NCBI RefSeq assembly: GCF_034422975.1
Contig: NZ_CP139873.1
Coordinates: 496,001 to 560,000, forward strand
DNA length: 64,000 bases
Direction: 5' to 3'
Origin: Idiomarina sp. PL1-037
Lineage (GTDB): Bacteria > Pseudomonadota > Gammaproteobacteria > Enterobacterales > Alteromonadaceae
Shown: positions 8,737 to 17,963 of the stretch, one piece after another
Position numbering within the stretch: position 1 is the first letter of the stretch
Layout of the letters: each line of letters begins with the position of its first letter
Position numbers and translations under genes: made by a program
Notes under the pieces: model-generated
The model's database searches: none
Seen by the model: only the letters and a program-made list of their open reading frames with translations
What the model was told of the DNA's origin: nothing

Positions 8737-10806
8737 ATGAAAAAATTAACCGCTGTAGCGCTTGGCGTATCTATGGCATTAACTCTGGGCGCCTGTTCTC
8801 CGCAACAGGAAGAGTCAAAAAAACAAACCCAGCAAGCCGAAGAAGCAAAACAAGAACTGAGCTCGGGCGTTGTACTTGAGAACTTTGATCACAGCGTTAA
8901 ACCGCAGAACGACTTATTCCGTTATGTAAACGGTACCTGGATTGATAAAACAGAAATTCCTTCTGACCGTTCATCGGTAGGTTCGTTTTTCGATTTGCGT
9001 GAACAAAATCAGAAGCGCTTACGCGACATCATTGAATCAGCTGCCTCTTCCAACCCTGAACCAGGCACAAACGAGCGTAAAATTGGCGACTTCTTCAACG
9101 CTTATATGGATGTTGAAACGCTTAACGAGCTGGGCGCAAAGCCAATTGCGAGCGACTTAGACGCTATTCAGGCACTGGAAGACTATGACTCAGTTGCCGA
9201 ACATATGGCACGCATGTTCCGTGGTGGCGTTTCAATTCCATTTGGCTTTTATGTCTACCCGGATGCAAAAGACCCACAAATTAACGCGATGTATGTTTCA
9301 CAGTCAGGCCTTGGTCTGCCGGACCGCGATTATTACCTGAAAGACGACGAAAAATTTGAAGAGTTTCGTGACGCTTACCAGGAATACGCCGAGGACATTC
9401 TGACAATGGTCGGCGTTGAAAATGCCGATGACGCCGCGGAGCGTATTCTTAAATTAGAGACTCAGTTGGCTGATATTCAGTGGAGCCGCGTAGAAAGCCG
9501 CGATGCGAATAAAACCTATAATAAAAAATCAGCCGATGAAGTTGCTGACATGTTGGCAGACTTTGATTTCAAACGTTTCATTGATACGTCCGACTTATCT
9601 GACGTTGAAGAAATGGTAATTCGTCAGCCATCTTACTTTGAAGAGTTTGGTGAATTATTTAACGACGTTGATTTACAGGCCTGGAAAGACTATTTAAGTT
9701 TCCGTCTGGTGAACGAGTACGCTTCTGCGCTGAGCGAAGACATCAGCCAGCGTCGTTTTGAATTTTATGGAAAAACCTTACGTGGTACGCCAGAGCAGGA
9801 ACCTCGCTGGAAACGTGCAGTAGACGCAACCAATAGCGTATTAGGTGAAGTGCTGGGTCAGGTTTACGTTAAAGAGTACTTTCCGCCAGAAGCGAAAGAG
9901 AAAATGGAAGGTTTGATTGAAAACCTGCGTGATGCTTACGGTCAATCTATTCGCAACCTGGAATGGATGACGGACGAAACCAAAGAAAAAGCCTTAGAGA
10001 AGCTGGAAAAGTTTGATCCGAAAGTAGGCTATCCAAGCAAGTGGCGTGACTACAGCGAACTGGAAATTTCGTCAACTGACTTAGTTGCTAACTACAAAGC
10101 TTACGCTGAGTTCAATTATCAGGAAGAAATTGCCAAAATTGGCGGTCCTGTTGATGAAGAAGACTGGGGAATGACGCCGCAAACCGTCAACGCTTACTAC
10201 AGCCCAGTACGTAACGAAATCGTATTCCCGGCCGGCATTCTGCAGCCTCCATTCTTTGATATGGACGCCGAAATGGCGGTTAACTATGGTGGTATCGGTG
10301 CGGTAATCGGTCACGAAATGGGACACGGTTTTGACGACCAGGGTGCTAAATACGATGGCGACGGCAACCTGCAAAGCTGGTGGACCGATGCGGATAAAAA
10401 AGCGTTCGAGGAACGGACTCAGCAATTGTCTGCACAGTACAGCGAGTACGAACCTATCGAAGGCCTTAACGTTAACGGCGACCTGACTCTGGGCGAAAAT
10501 ATTGGCGATTTAGCCGGCCTGACAATTGCGTACGAAGCGTACAAAATGTCATTAGACGGCGAAGAAGCGCCAGTTCTTGATGGCTTTACCGGTGAACAGC
10601 GCGTATTTATTGGCTGGGCTCAGGTATGGCGTGGCAAGTATCGCGAAGACGCGATTCGCGAGCAGGTTATGAGTGACCCGCATTCACCAGCGGTGTATCG
10701 AGTCAACGGTACCGTTGTGAACGTTCCGGCGTTTTACGAAGCCTTTGATGTTGAAGAAGGTGACGAATTGTACGTTGCACCTGAAAACCGCGTTACTATC
10801 TGGTAG
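8737..10806 (+). CDS. M13-family (neprilysin-like) zinc metallopeptidase, lipoprotein
   Basis: This is a 689-residue M13 metallopeptidase related to neprilysin and PepO. It has a lipoprotein signal (MKKLTAVALGVSMALTLGAC, lipobox LGAC), so it is probably anchored in the envelope and faces the periplasm. The zinc site HEMGH is in VIGHEMGHGFDDQG, and the third ligand motif GENIGDLAGL follows. NAYYSPVRNEIVFPAGIL is also typical of the family. Such enzymes cut peptides and small proteins on the amino side of hydrophobic residues; the natural substrate here is unknown. AAAGGG precedes the ATG. A terminator lies upstream, and the copper-related genes follow after 11 bases. Confidence 0.92.
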   Translation: MKKLTAVALGVSMALTLGACSPQQEESKKQTQQAEEAKQELSSGVVLENFDHSVKPQNDLFRYVNGTWIDKTEIPSDRSSVGSFFDLREQNQKRLRDIIESAASSNPEPGTNERKIGDFFNAYMDVETLNELGAKPIASDLDAIQALEDYDSVAEHMARMFRGGVSIPFGFYVYPDAKDPQINAMYVSQSGLGLPDRDYYLKDDEKFEEFRDAYQEYAEDILTMVGVENADDAAERILKLETQLADIQWSRVESRDANKTYNKKSADEVADMLADFDFKRFIDTSDLSDVEEMVIRQPSYFEEFGELFNDVDLQAWKDYLSFRLVNEYASALSEDISQRRFEFYGKTLRGTPEQEPRWKRAVDATNSVLGEVLGQVYVKEYFPPEAKEKMEGLIENLRDAYGQSIRNLEWMTDETKEKALEKLEKFDPKVGYPSKWRDYSELEISSTDLVANYKAYAEFNYQEEIAKIGGPVDEEDWGMTPQTVNAYYSPVRNEIVFPAGILQPPFFDMDAEMAVNYGGIGAVIGHEMGHGFDDQGAKYDGDGNLQSWWTDADKKAFEERTQQLSAQYSEYEPIEGLNVNGDLTLGENIGDLAGLTIAYEAYKMSLDGEEAPVLDGFTGEQRVFIGWAQVWRGKYREDAIREQVMSDPHSPAVYRVNGTVVNVPAFYEAFDVEEGDELYVAPENRVTIW

Positions 10807-10817
10807 TATAGCGGGCT

Positions 10818-11171
10818 ATGAAAACACTAACGGTCATCTGGATATTGGTTACAGCATTGCTGGTGGGGAGTTACTCTTCACCAGCAGTTCATGCTATGCC
10901 GACGTCAGACACCGTTAGTGCTTCACTACCTCATGATATGCCACAGCATGACTGCTGTGATGAGTCCGATAGGTCGATGGAGCAGTCGAACTGCGACAGC
11001 GAAAGCTTCTTTTGCCAGCAGTGCGAACAACATTGTGCCGGTCAACTTGCGTTGATAAATCCGTTTAAACAACTTTCGCCGGCGGAATCCACGCACGCTG
11101 CCGACCCCCTTTATTCAAATCTTCCGGTTATTACTGAAACGCTGATACGTCCGCCGAAACACGCAGTTTAA
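10818..11171 (+). CDS. Small Cys/His-rich secreted protein of unknown function
   Basis: I do not recognise a named family. The 117-residue product has a hydrophobic start (TLTVIWILVTALLVGSYSS, then PAVHAMP) that looks like a Sec signal peptide with cleavage near AVHA. The mature part carries clustered Cys and His (HDCCDESD, FFCQQCEQHCAG), suitable for binding a soft metal. It lies between the M13 peptidase and the efflux genes, 40 bases before cusB, so a periplasmic copper or silver binding role is plausible but inferred. Short proteins of this type are often encoded at the head of copper efflux operons. Confidence 0.7.
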   Translation: MKTLTVIWILVTALLVGSYSSPAVHAMPTSDTVSASLPHDMPQHDCCDESDRSMEQSNCDSESFFCQQCEQHCAGQLALINPFKQLSPAESTHAADPLYSNLPVITETLIRPPKHAV

Positions 11172-11211
11172 GCCCAGTTTTTACGTCTTAAACCGTTTTC
11201 GAGGAAATACC

Positions 11212-12486
11212 ATGCGTTATTGGATAGCTATATTAATCCTGATCCCATTGCTAACTTTGGCTCAGGAACACAATCATAATCATTCAGAAAATCAAAATCC
11301 GTTCGAGCAGAGCACCGAATACGTCTGCCCTATGCACAGCCAGGTGGTTCGTGACGAGCCGGGAACCTGCCCAATTTGCGGTATGGATCTGGTTAAGAAA
11401 GAGCCTAAACAGGACCACGCCGGGCATGATGAAAAGGGCGAGGCTAATGAGAGTGAGGCCAAAAGTGAAAAAAGCTTCACCGTGTCAGAGTCGAGTCAGC
11501 AGGCCATTCGGGTAACCACCGCAAAAGCAGTTCGCAAAGACTTACAGCCGCAACTCATGGCGCAGGCTCAGGTGCGCTGGCAGGAATCTGCGCAGCGGCA
11601 TATCCATAGTCGTGCAGAAGGCTGGGTAGAAGAACTGCACGCCGACGTTGAAGGTCAGTGGGTGGAGAAGGGCGACAAACTCTACAGTCTGTACGCACCG
11701 GACTTGGTTGTGGCACAGGATGACTATCTGCAGTTACTTGATTCACTCTCAGATATCCGCAACGGTGACCGTCAGCAAAGCTTTAAACGCCGCGGGCAGC
11801 AGCGTCTGAGATTGCTAGGCATGACTGAAGCACAGATTAAAGCGCTGGAGCAAGGTGGCGAAACCGAATATGTGGTGGACTATTACGCACCTGAGTCCGG
11901 TTATATTACCAGCCTGGATATTCAGGAAGGCATGTACGTTTCACCCGGTCTAAAATTACTGACCCTGACTCAGGACAATCAGCTGTGGTTCTTTGCCGAT
12001 GTCCCGGCGCGTTACAGCAAACAGTTAAAAACCGGGCAAATGGCACATATTTCTTCTGAGCACTTTCCCGGCGGCCACTGGATGAACACCATTGACTACA
12101 TTTATCCACAAGTTGACCCGGTAACCCAGACCATCAAAGTACGCATTCCGGTTAACGACTCCATTGACCGGCTACGCGAAGGTTTATGGGCAACGGCGCA
12201 TATTGAACTAAAGCCAGTAAAAGACACTGTGGTTGTGCCGGTTGCCAGCTTAATTGTTACAGGCATGAATAATCGTGTGGTGGTTAAATTCGGTGAGCGC
12301 GAATTTGAAGTGCGTGAAGTAACTACCGGTCTCAGGGTTGGTAACGAAATTGCCATTGAAGAAGGTCTGCAGGAAGGTGAGTCAGTGGTGACTTCGGGTC
12401 AGTTCCTTTTGGATTCCGAGGCCAGCTTGCAAGGGCTTGGACTGAATAGCCGCGACGACGCTCCTGCGCCACAACATAACCACTAG
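11212..12486 (+). CDS. CusB-type periplasmic adaptor (membrane fusion protein)
   Basis: This is the periplasmic adaptor of a heavy-metal RND efflux system. The 424-residue product has a signal peptide (ends LLTLAQ), a His-rich stretch (EHNHNHSENQ) and a heavy-metal-binding domain with YVCPMHSQVVRDEPG and CPICGMDL at about residues 38-59. The adaptor body follows (hairpin, lipoyl-like and beta-barrel parts, for example SRAEGWVEELHADVEGQWV). It ends in another His-containing tail (PAPQHNH). The metal-binding domain and the neighbouring CusA point to Cu(I)/Ag(I), but specificity is inferred. cusA starts nine bases later. No outer-membrane channel gene is next to it. Confidence 0.9.
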   Translation: MRYWIAILILIPLLTLAQEHNHNHSENQNPFEQSTEYVCPMHSQVVRDEPGTCPICGMDLVKKEPKQDHAGHDEKGEANESEAKSEKSFTVSESSQQAIRVTTAKAVRKDLQPQLMAQAQVRWQESAQRHIHSRAEGWVEELHADVEGQWVEKGDKLYSLYAPDLVVAQDDYLQLLDSLSDIRNGDRQQSFKRRGQQRLRLLGMTEAQIKALEQGGETEYVVDYYAPESGYITSLDIQEGMYVSPGLKLLTLTQDNQLWFFADVPARYSKQLKTGQMAHISSEHFPGGHWMNTIDYIYPQVDPVTQTIKVRIPVNDSIDRLREGLWATAHIELKPVKDTVVVPVASLIVTGMNNRVVVKFGEREFEVREVTTGLRVGNEIAIEEGLQEGESVVTSGQFLLDSEASLQGLGLNSRDDAPAPQHNH

Positions 12487-12494
12487 GAGGTTTT

Positions 12495-15400
12495 ATGTTA
12501 GCTCGTATCATCGAAACCTCCATACGCAACTCGTGGATGGTGTTACTGCTGTTCTTGGGTCTGGCTTTCTGGGCCTGGCAGTCGCTGCAGCAGACCAAAC
12601 TGGACGCAATACCGGACTTGTCGGAAGTTCAGGTTATCGTCAAAACCAATTACCCGGGACAAGCGCCGGCGGTAGTGGAAGAGCAGGTGACGTATCCGCT
12701 TTCCAGTGTGATGCTGTCCGTACCTAAAGCCACCTCCGTACGCGGTTTCTCGTTCTTCGGCGACTCCTACGTTTACGTTATTTTTGAAGACGGTACCGAC
12801 CCTTACTGGGCCAGAAGCCGGGTGAACGAATACCTGGATCAAGCACAAAGCCAGCTTCCGGACCAAGTTCGGCCGGAGTTAGGCCCCGATGCATCCGGTA
12901 TTGGCTGGGTGTATCAATACGCATTGGTCGACGAAACCAACCAGCTCAACCTGGGCGAGCTAACCCGCCTGCAAAACTGGTTTTTAAAACAGGAACTGCA
13001 AAGTGTGCAGGGGGTAGCAGAAATTGCCACCGTCGGCGGTATGGTTGAAACCTACCAAGTGGTGCTGCAGCCGGAAGCCTTGCATCGTTATAACCTTACC
13101 CTGAATCAGGTAAAGCAAAGCATTCAGCAGGCCAATAACGAAGTGGGCGGCTCTGTGGTTGAAATGGGCGAAGCTGAATACATGGTGCGCGGCCTGGGGT
13201 ATTTGAAAAGTGTCGAAGACATTCGCAAAATTCCCTTGCCGCTCACCTCAGAGCAGCAGGGTACTGTGCTGTTGGAGGAAGTGGCGGATATTCGTATTGG
13301 ACCCCAGGTACGTCGTGGTATTACCGAGCTCAATGGCGACGGCGAAGTCGTGGGTGGTATTGTGGTCATGCGTCATGGCGAAAATGCCCTACAAACCATT
13401 GCCGCAGTTAAAGACAAACTGGAAGAGTTGAAGCAAGGCCTGCCCGAGGGCGTTAAGGTAGTTCCGACCTATGACCGTTCAAGCCTGATTCAGGCATCGA
13501 CAGACAACCTCACAACCAAGCTGATAGAAGAAATGTTTTTTGTTGCTGTGGTGTGCATTTTGTTTCTCTGGCATGCACGCTCAGCGGTGGTGGCCATTAT
13601 CAGTTTGCCACTGTCAGTACTGTTCGCAGTGTGGATCATGAACATGCTGGGTATCAGCGCCAACATTATGAGCCTGGGGGGAATCGCCATTGCCATTGGC
13701 GCGCTGGTGGATGCCGCCATTGTCATGATCGAAAACACCCATAAGCATCTGCAGAACTATCAGGAACGGCATCAGATAGTCGCTAAAGGCTCTGCGCGGC
13801 TGAAAATCGTTAATGAGGCCTGTCGTGAAGTGGGCCCATCCCTATTCTTCTCGTTGTTGGTCATTACTGTCAGTTTTGTTCCGGTGTTTGTGCTGCAAGG
13901 CCAGCAAGGGCGTCTGTTCGAACCCTTAGCCTATACCAAAACTCTGGCAATGGCCGCCGCCGCGATTATTGCGGTAACGCTGATACCGGTACTTATTGCG
14001 TTGTTGGTGCGAGGCAAAATACCCGCCGAAGAAAAGAACTGGTTGTCGCGCGGCTTAATTGCCCTTTACCGTCCACTGCTGGCTTTTACACTTAAGTTCC
14101 CTAAAACCATTATTGTGCTGGCCCTTCTAATCACAGCTTCTGCCTGGCACCCGTATAAAGAGCTCAATTACGAGCTGATGCCGCCGCTACATGAGGGTGA
14201 CCTCATGTACATGCCCACCACTCTGCCGGGTATCAGTGTTGAAAGCGCCGGTGAGTTGTTACAGCAAACCGATAAACTCATTGCAGAGCAGCCCGAGGTT
14301 GAGCGTGTGTTTGGTAAAGTCGGTCGTGCTGACACTGCTACCGATCCGGCACCAATGACGATGATAGAAACCAGCATTACCCTCAAACCCGAAAGCGAAT
14401 GGCGTGAAGGAATAACGGTGGACGACATCATTGCTGAGCTGGATGACCGGGTGCAAATACCCGGTGTGACCAACGCCTGGGTGCAACCCATTCGTACCCG
14501 CATTGAAATGCTGGCAACCGGTGTTAAAACCCCGTTAGCGATTAAAGTCAGCGGTAGTGACTTTCGTGAAATAGAAACGCTGGCTACCCGTATTGAAGAG
14601 ACGCTTTCTGAACAAGAAGCGACAGGCTCGGTCATCGCAGAACGCTCTGGTGGTGGACGTTATATCGAAGTAGAGCCGAAACTGCGTGAAGCGGCCCGTT
14701 ACGGCATTAGCCAAAGCGACATTCACGATCATATTCAGTACGCCATTGGTGGAGCCAATATTGCGACATCGGTGCAGGGCAATGAGCGTTTTCCTATTAA
14801 TCTGCGTTATCCCCGGGAGCAACGCGACCATATCGAGAAGCTAAAAACTCTGCCGGTAAAATCGGCCTCCGGACAATGGCTTACTCTGTCCGATGTTGCT
14901 GACATTCGGGTGACTCAGGGCCCGGCCATGCTGAAAAGCGAAGACGCCCGCTTAAGCAGCTGGATCTTTATTGAACCAGCGAAAGGCATCACGGTCGGCG
15001 ACTACATTAATCAAGTCAGCGGTGCTATGGCTAAAATGGAAATACCGGTAGGTTATAACTGGAGCTGGACCGGGCAATACAAAGCCATGCAGCAGGTGGA
15101 AAGTGACTTAAAAGAGATCATTCCGCTGACGCTGTTGGTTATTTTGTTGTTGCTGTACATGACTTTCCGCTCGCTACCGCAGGCATTACTGGTGATTGGT
15201 ACCTTACCCTTGGCATTAACCGGTAGCTTATGGCTGATTTATCTGCTGGATTACAACCTGTCATTGGCGGTTATTGTCGGCATGATAGCTCTTGCCGGTG
15301 TTGCCGCGGAATTCGGCGTGGTCATGTTGTTGTATTTAAACAATGCCTGGAAAGCTGTGGCATACGACAAAGGTCAGTTGAAAGCGGCAGTAGAAGAAGG

Positions 15401-15596
15401 CGCGTTGTTGCGGGTACGACCCAAAGCCATGACCGTGCTGACCATTATTGTCGGCCTACTACCGATAATGCTGGGCGGCGGTGTTGGTAACGAAGTCATG
15501 CAGCGCATCGCCGCTCCCATGGTGGGCGGTATGGTATTAGCTCCGCTAATTTCCATGCTGGTGATCCCAGCCGTGTTCTATATCGCCCGGAAATAA
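12495..15596 (+). CDS. CusA/CzcA-type heavy-metal efflux RND transporter
   Basis: This is the inner-membrane proton-driven pump of a heavy-metal efflux system (HME-RND). The 1033-residue product has twelve expected membrane segments and two large periplasmic loops. The proton-relay motif in the fourth membrane helix is GALVDAAIVMIEN with D406, matching CusA D405. The start LARIIETSIRNSWMVLLL is typical of CusA. AGGAGG lies directly upstream of the ATG. With the preceding CusB-like adaptor it should export Cu(I)/Ag(I) from the periplasm or cytoplasm. An outer-membrane partner is not encoded here and must lie elsewhere if the pump is tripartite. Confidence 0.93.
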   Translation: MLARIIETSIRNSWMVLLLFLGLAFWAWQSLQQTKLDAIPDLSEVQVIVKTNYPGQAPAVVEEQVTYPLSSVMLSVPKATSVRGFSFFGDSYVYVIFEDGTDPYWARSRVNEYLDQAQSQLPDQVRPELGPDASGIGWVYQYALVDETNQLNLGELTRLQNWFLKQELQSVQGVAEIATVGGMVETYQVVLQPEALHRYNLTLNQVKQSIQQANNEVGGSVVEMGEAEYMVRGLGYLKSVEDIRKIPLPLTSEQQGTVLLEEVADIRIGPQVRRGITELNGDGEVVGGIVVMRHGENALQTIAAVKDKLEELKQGLPEGVKVVPTYDRSSLIQASTDNLTTKLIEEMFFVAVVCILFLWHARSAVVAIISLPLSVLFAVWIMNMLGISANIMSLGGIAIAIGALVDAAIVMIENTHKHLQNYQERHQIVAKGSARLKIVNEACREVGPSLFFSLLVITVSFVPVFVLQGQQGRLFEPLAYTKTLAMAAAAIIAVTLIPVLIALLVRGKIPAEEKNWLSRGLIALYRPLLAFTLKFPKTIIVLALLITASAWHPYKELNYELMPPLHEGDLMYMPTTLPGISVESAGELLQQTDKLIAEQPEVERVFGKVGRADTATDPAPMTMIETSITLKPESEWREGITVDDIIAELDDRVQIPGVTNAWVQPIRTRIEMLATGVKTPLAIKVSGSDFREIETLATRIEETLSEQEATGSVIAERSGGGRYIEVEPKLREAARYGISQSDIHDHIQYAIGGANIATSVQGNERFPINLRYPREQRDHIEKLKTLPVKSASGQWLTLSDVADIRVTQGPAMLKSEDARLSSWIFIEPAKGITVGDYINQVSGAMAKMEIPVGYNWSWTGQYKAMQQVESDLKEIIPLTLLVILLLLYMTFRSLPQALLVIGTLPLALTGSLWLIYLLDYNLSLAVIVGMIALAGVAAEFGVVMLLYLNNAWKAVAYDKGQLKAAVEEGALLRVRPKAMTVLTIIVGLLPIMLGGGVGNEVMQRIAAPMVGGMVLAPLISMLVIPAVFYIARK

Positions 15597-15603
15597 TGGT
15601 GCG

Positions 15604-15626
15604 TAGGCTGACTTTCACGTCAGGTG
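15604..15626. repeat. REP-like palindrome after cusA
   Basis: CTGAC and GTCAG arms (15608-15623) surround six bases, followed by the tail GTGAG seen at other copies. It lies eight bases after the cusA stop. Confidence 0.6.
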
Positions 15627-15635
15627 AGGTGGAAT

Positions 15636-15771
15636 ATAGCGAGCGCTGGAGGTTGCAGGAACCATTGAGGAGGGCGCCCGTAAATAAATCCCTGTAGGGT
15701 TTGGGCAGCGCCATCCATGGCGCTGCCCACCTCCTCAATGGCTCGCCGCAACCGTCGGGCGCGCCCACTAT
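15636..15771. repeat. Structured intergenic repeat, type A, copy 1
   Basis: Outer arms ATAGCGAGCGC and GCGCCCACTAT, the conserved pair GGTTGC/GCAACC, and a perfect 12-bp stem CCATTGAGGAGG/CCTCCTCAATGG enclose the constant core. The core has a small hairpin (CCCTGTAGGG) and a larger one (CAGCGCCATCCATGGCGCTG). Compared with copy 6, the GGTTGC/GCAACC pair is GGTTAC/GTAACC, a paired change that keeps the stem. Confidence 0.9.
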
Positions 15772-15823
15772 CTGCCACCGCACCTGACGCAATTTTGCAT
15801 TTCGCTTCCCGCCAAGCACCCCA

Positions 15824-15870
15824 CCTGATGTGAACATCAGGCTACGACCTGACATAAGTGTCAGGCTACG
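15824..15870. repeat. Pair of REP-like palindromes
   Basis: Two tandem palindromes in the same orientation: CCTGATG/CATCAGG and CCTGACA/TGTCAGG, each with a four-base loop and each followed by CTACG. The stop codon of the LysR gene lies 41 bases further on, inside another TGTCAGG half-site. Confidence 0.75.
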
Positions 15871-15910
15871 TGCTGTGATCGTCACGCGCGCAATTCCCCC
15901 AAATGAAATG

Positions 15911-16789
15911 TCAGGCGAAACTTTCCCAGATGGCATTAGCCGCCGGGCCCAGCGTTCTGTTTGCGGAGCGCACCAAATGAATTTCCAGGCGCACTTTCTG
16001 GACGAATCCGGGAATGCTGAGCTCAACCAACTTGCCCTGCTCAAGAGCTTCCAGAGCAATGTGTCTGGGAACAATGCCCCAGCCAAAACCGGCGACAAGC
16101 AATTCAAATTGCGTATTCACTTCATTTACCCTTATGCGCTGCTGACTTGGCAAACGCAGCACGGCGTCCAGGTTAATGCCTATCTCTAGATCCTGCGGTA
16201 CCAGCATAGGTAGCTCTAATAAATCTTGGCGGCTTTGTGGCTCACGGCCAAACTCTTTCATCAGCGTGGATGACATCACCACCGTTAATTCAAACGGTGC
16301 CACCGGTAGAGTTTCAAAGTCACCGTACTGGCGAAATAGGGGTAGCCAGGGGCACAAAGCTAAGTCGGCGCTGCCGTTATCGATACGTTTTAGTGCCCGC
16401 ATTTGCGACTCGCCGTCTACGTGCAGTTCGGTCGCTGGGTATTGTTGTTGAATGTGCTGAATACTGGGTATCCAGAGTTTGCTGTCACAGGTATGGTCAT
16501 AACATAGCGTCAGCAGGGGCTCGGCACCGTGCTTCAGTTTTTCCGCCAGCGACTGCAGACGTTGCTGCTGGCGCACAACTTCTTCTGCCTGGCGTAAAAA
16601 ATGTCGTCCCTGCTCGGTAAGCTCTAAGCGGTAACCGGCACGGTTAAACAAAGCAAACCCTGCGTTTTCTTCCAGTTTTTTCAACGCCATGCTCACCGCA
16701 GACTGTGTGCGGTTGAGCTGCTCGGCTGTTTTTTGCAGACTGCCGAGATGAGCTACGGTGATCATCATTTTTAGGTGAGATAAATTCAT
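15911..16789 (-). CDS. LysR-family transcriptional regulator
   Basis: This is a 292-residue LysR-type regulator. The N-terminal helix-turn-helix is clear (MNLSHLKMMITVAHLGSLQK, then TAEQLNRTQSAVSMALKKLEE, residues 1-62), followed by a periplasmic-binding-protein-like effector domain (about 90-290). It is divergent from the RND efflux pair at 16896-21010 with 106 bases between, so it is likely to control that pump and itself. The inducer cannot be told from sequence. The stop codon lies in a REP-like half-site, so the last residues may differ from relatives. Confidence 0.9.
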   Translation of the reverse strand: MNLSHLKMMITVAHLGSLQKTAEQLNRTQSAVSMALKKLEENAGFALFNRAGYRLELTEQGRHFLRQAEEVVRQQQRLQSLAEKLKHGAEPLLTLCYDHTCDSKLWIPSIQHIQQQYPATELHVDGESQMRALKRIDNGSADLALCPWLPLFRQYGDFETLPVAPFELTVVMSSTLMKEFGREPQSRQDLLELPMLVPQDLEIGINLDAVLRLPSQQRIRVNEVNTQFELLVAGFGWGIVPRHIALEALEQGKLVELSIPGFVQKVRLEIHLVRSANRTLGPAANAIWESFA

Positions 16790-16895
16790 TAAGTTTTTAT
16801 GATTGTCTTTTTAATTTTAATTCAATATAACTGTAACTGTACTTACGGTAAACTTATTCCAATTAAATTTCCCTGAAAATATCGGACCAAAATTC
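16790..16895. promoter_or_regulatory. Divergent control region of LysR gene and RND pump
   Basis: This AT-rich 106-base region separates two divergent genes and should hold both promoters. A tandem repeat AACTGTAACTGT (16829-16840) is a candidate LysR-type binding element. I could not assign clear -35/-10 boxes. Confidence 0.35.
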
Positions 16896-17963
16896 ATGCG
16901 CTGGCTGAAACCTTTTTCTATCGCTCTGGTCGCTGTTGTTATGGCGGCGTGCAGTGAACAAGCACAAGTTAATGATACTCAACAAGCGCGCCCGGCGCGG
17001 CTTATGCAAGTGACTGAAGCTGACGGTCCGCGGTTACGTGAATTTCCGGCGGTGGTCGAGGCGGCCAAAGTGGCCCAGCTGACTTTTCGGGTAGCAGGCG
17101 AGATCATTGAACTACCGGGGCGGCCAGGCACGGAGGTAAAAAAGGGGGATTTAATTGCTCGTCTCGATCCGACCGATTACCAACTGGCGGTAAACCAGGC
17201 AAAAGCTCAATATGAACTGGCATTATCGCAGTACGAACGCAATAAGGTTTTGGTGAATCAAGGGGTTATGTCAGAGGGACAGTTCGATCAAATTGAATCG
17301 CAGCTAGCCGTTGCAAAATCAAATTACGAAACCGCCAAAGCAAATTTGCGCTACACCAAGTTAACGGCACCTTTTGATGGTGTTATCGCTAAATTGGCCG
17401 TTGAGAATTATGAAAATATTCAGCCAAAGCAACCCATCGTTGTCTTACAGATAAGCAATGCTCTGGATATCAGTATTAATGTGCCCGAAAACATCTTTGC
17501 CAAAGTAAAAAGGCAAGCCGACTATCAACCAGAAGTTCGCTTTGATGCGGCTCCTGACAGCACTTATCCAGCTCATTTAAAGGAGTGGAACTCGCAATCA
17601 GATAGGGCGACAAATGCCTATGAAGTGATCTTTACCTTACCAAAGCCTGAGGATATCAATTTATTGCCCGGTATGACGGCAACAGTCATTGTGGATATAA
17701 ATGAAGTCTTACGCTCATCAAACATTGGTATGGTAGTTCCTTCAAAAGCGGTGTTCACGGACACTGATGATGTGGCTTATGTTTGGGTGGTTGACGACAA
17801 CATGCGCGTACAAAAGCGCAAGGTGGTTATTGGACCAATGACAAACGAAGGCCTGACACTCCTGAATGGACTGAAGCCCGGCGAAAAAATTGTAACAGCC
17901 GGTGTTCATCAGCTGGAAGAAAACCAGCAAGTTCGTGAATGGCAACGCGAACGGGGTCTGTGA
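16896..17963 (+). CDS. RND efflux periplasmic adaptor subunit, lipoprotein
   Basis: This is the membrane fusion protein of an RND drug-type efflux pump, joining the inner-membrane pump to an outer-membrane channel. The 355-residue product has a lipoprotein signal (ALVAVVMAACS, lipobox MAAC). The lipoyl halves are LTFRVAGEIIELPGRPGTEV and LTAPFDGVIAKLAVENYENI, on either side of a helical hairpin with alternating charged residues (about residues 95-150). A beta-barrel and membrane-proximal domain follow. It overlaps the pump gene by one base (TGATG), so the two are translationally coupled. Substrate is not predictable. Confidence 0.9.
   Translation: MRWLKPFSIALVAVVMAACSEQAQVNDTQQARPARLMQVTEADGPRLREFPAVVEAAKVAQLTFRVAGEIIELPGRPGTEVKKGDLIARLDPTDYQLAVNQAKAQYELALSQYERNKVLVNQGVMSEGQFDQIESQLAVAKSNYETAKANLRYTKLTAPFDGVIAKLAVENYENIQPKQPIVVLQISNALDISINVPENIFAKVKRQADYQPEVRFDAAPDSTYPAHLKEWNSQSDRATNAYEVIFTLPKPEDINLLPGMTATVIVDINEVLRSSNIGMVVPSKAVFTDTDDVAYVWVVDDNMRVQKRKVVIGPMTNEGLTLLNGLKPGEKIVTAGVHQLEENQQVREWQRERGL

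Larger units (their letters stand above)
15597..15910. other. Intergenic repeat cluster between cusA and the LysR gene
   Basis: This 314-base gap has no gene. It holds one large structured repeat (15636-15771) set inside split REP-like arms (GTCAGGTG at 15619-15626 and CACCTGAC at 15781-15788), a small palindrome directly after cusA and two more REP-like palindromes before the end of the LysR gene. The two flanking genes converge here, so these hairpins probably end both transcripts. Confidence 0.85.

Noticed and set aside
17939..17962. Eight-residue extension of the RND permease
   Set aside because: The start at 17963 overlaps the adaptor stop as TGATG and fits the usual pump N-terminus.
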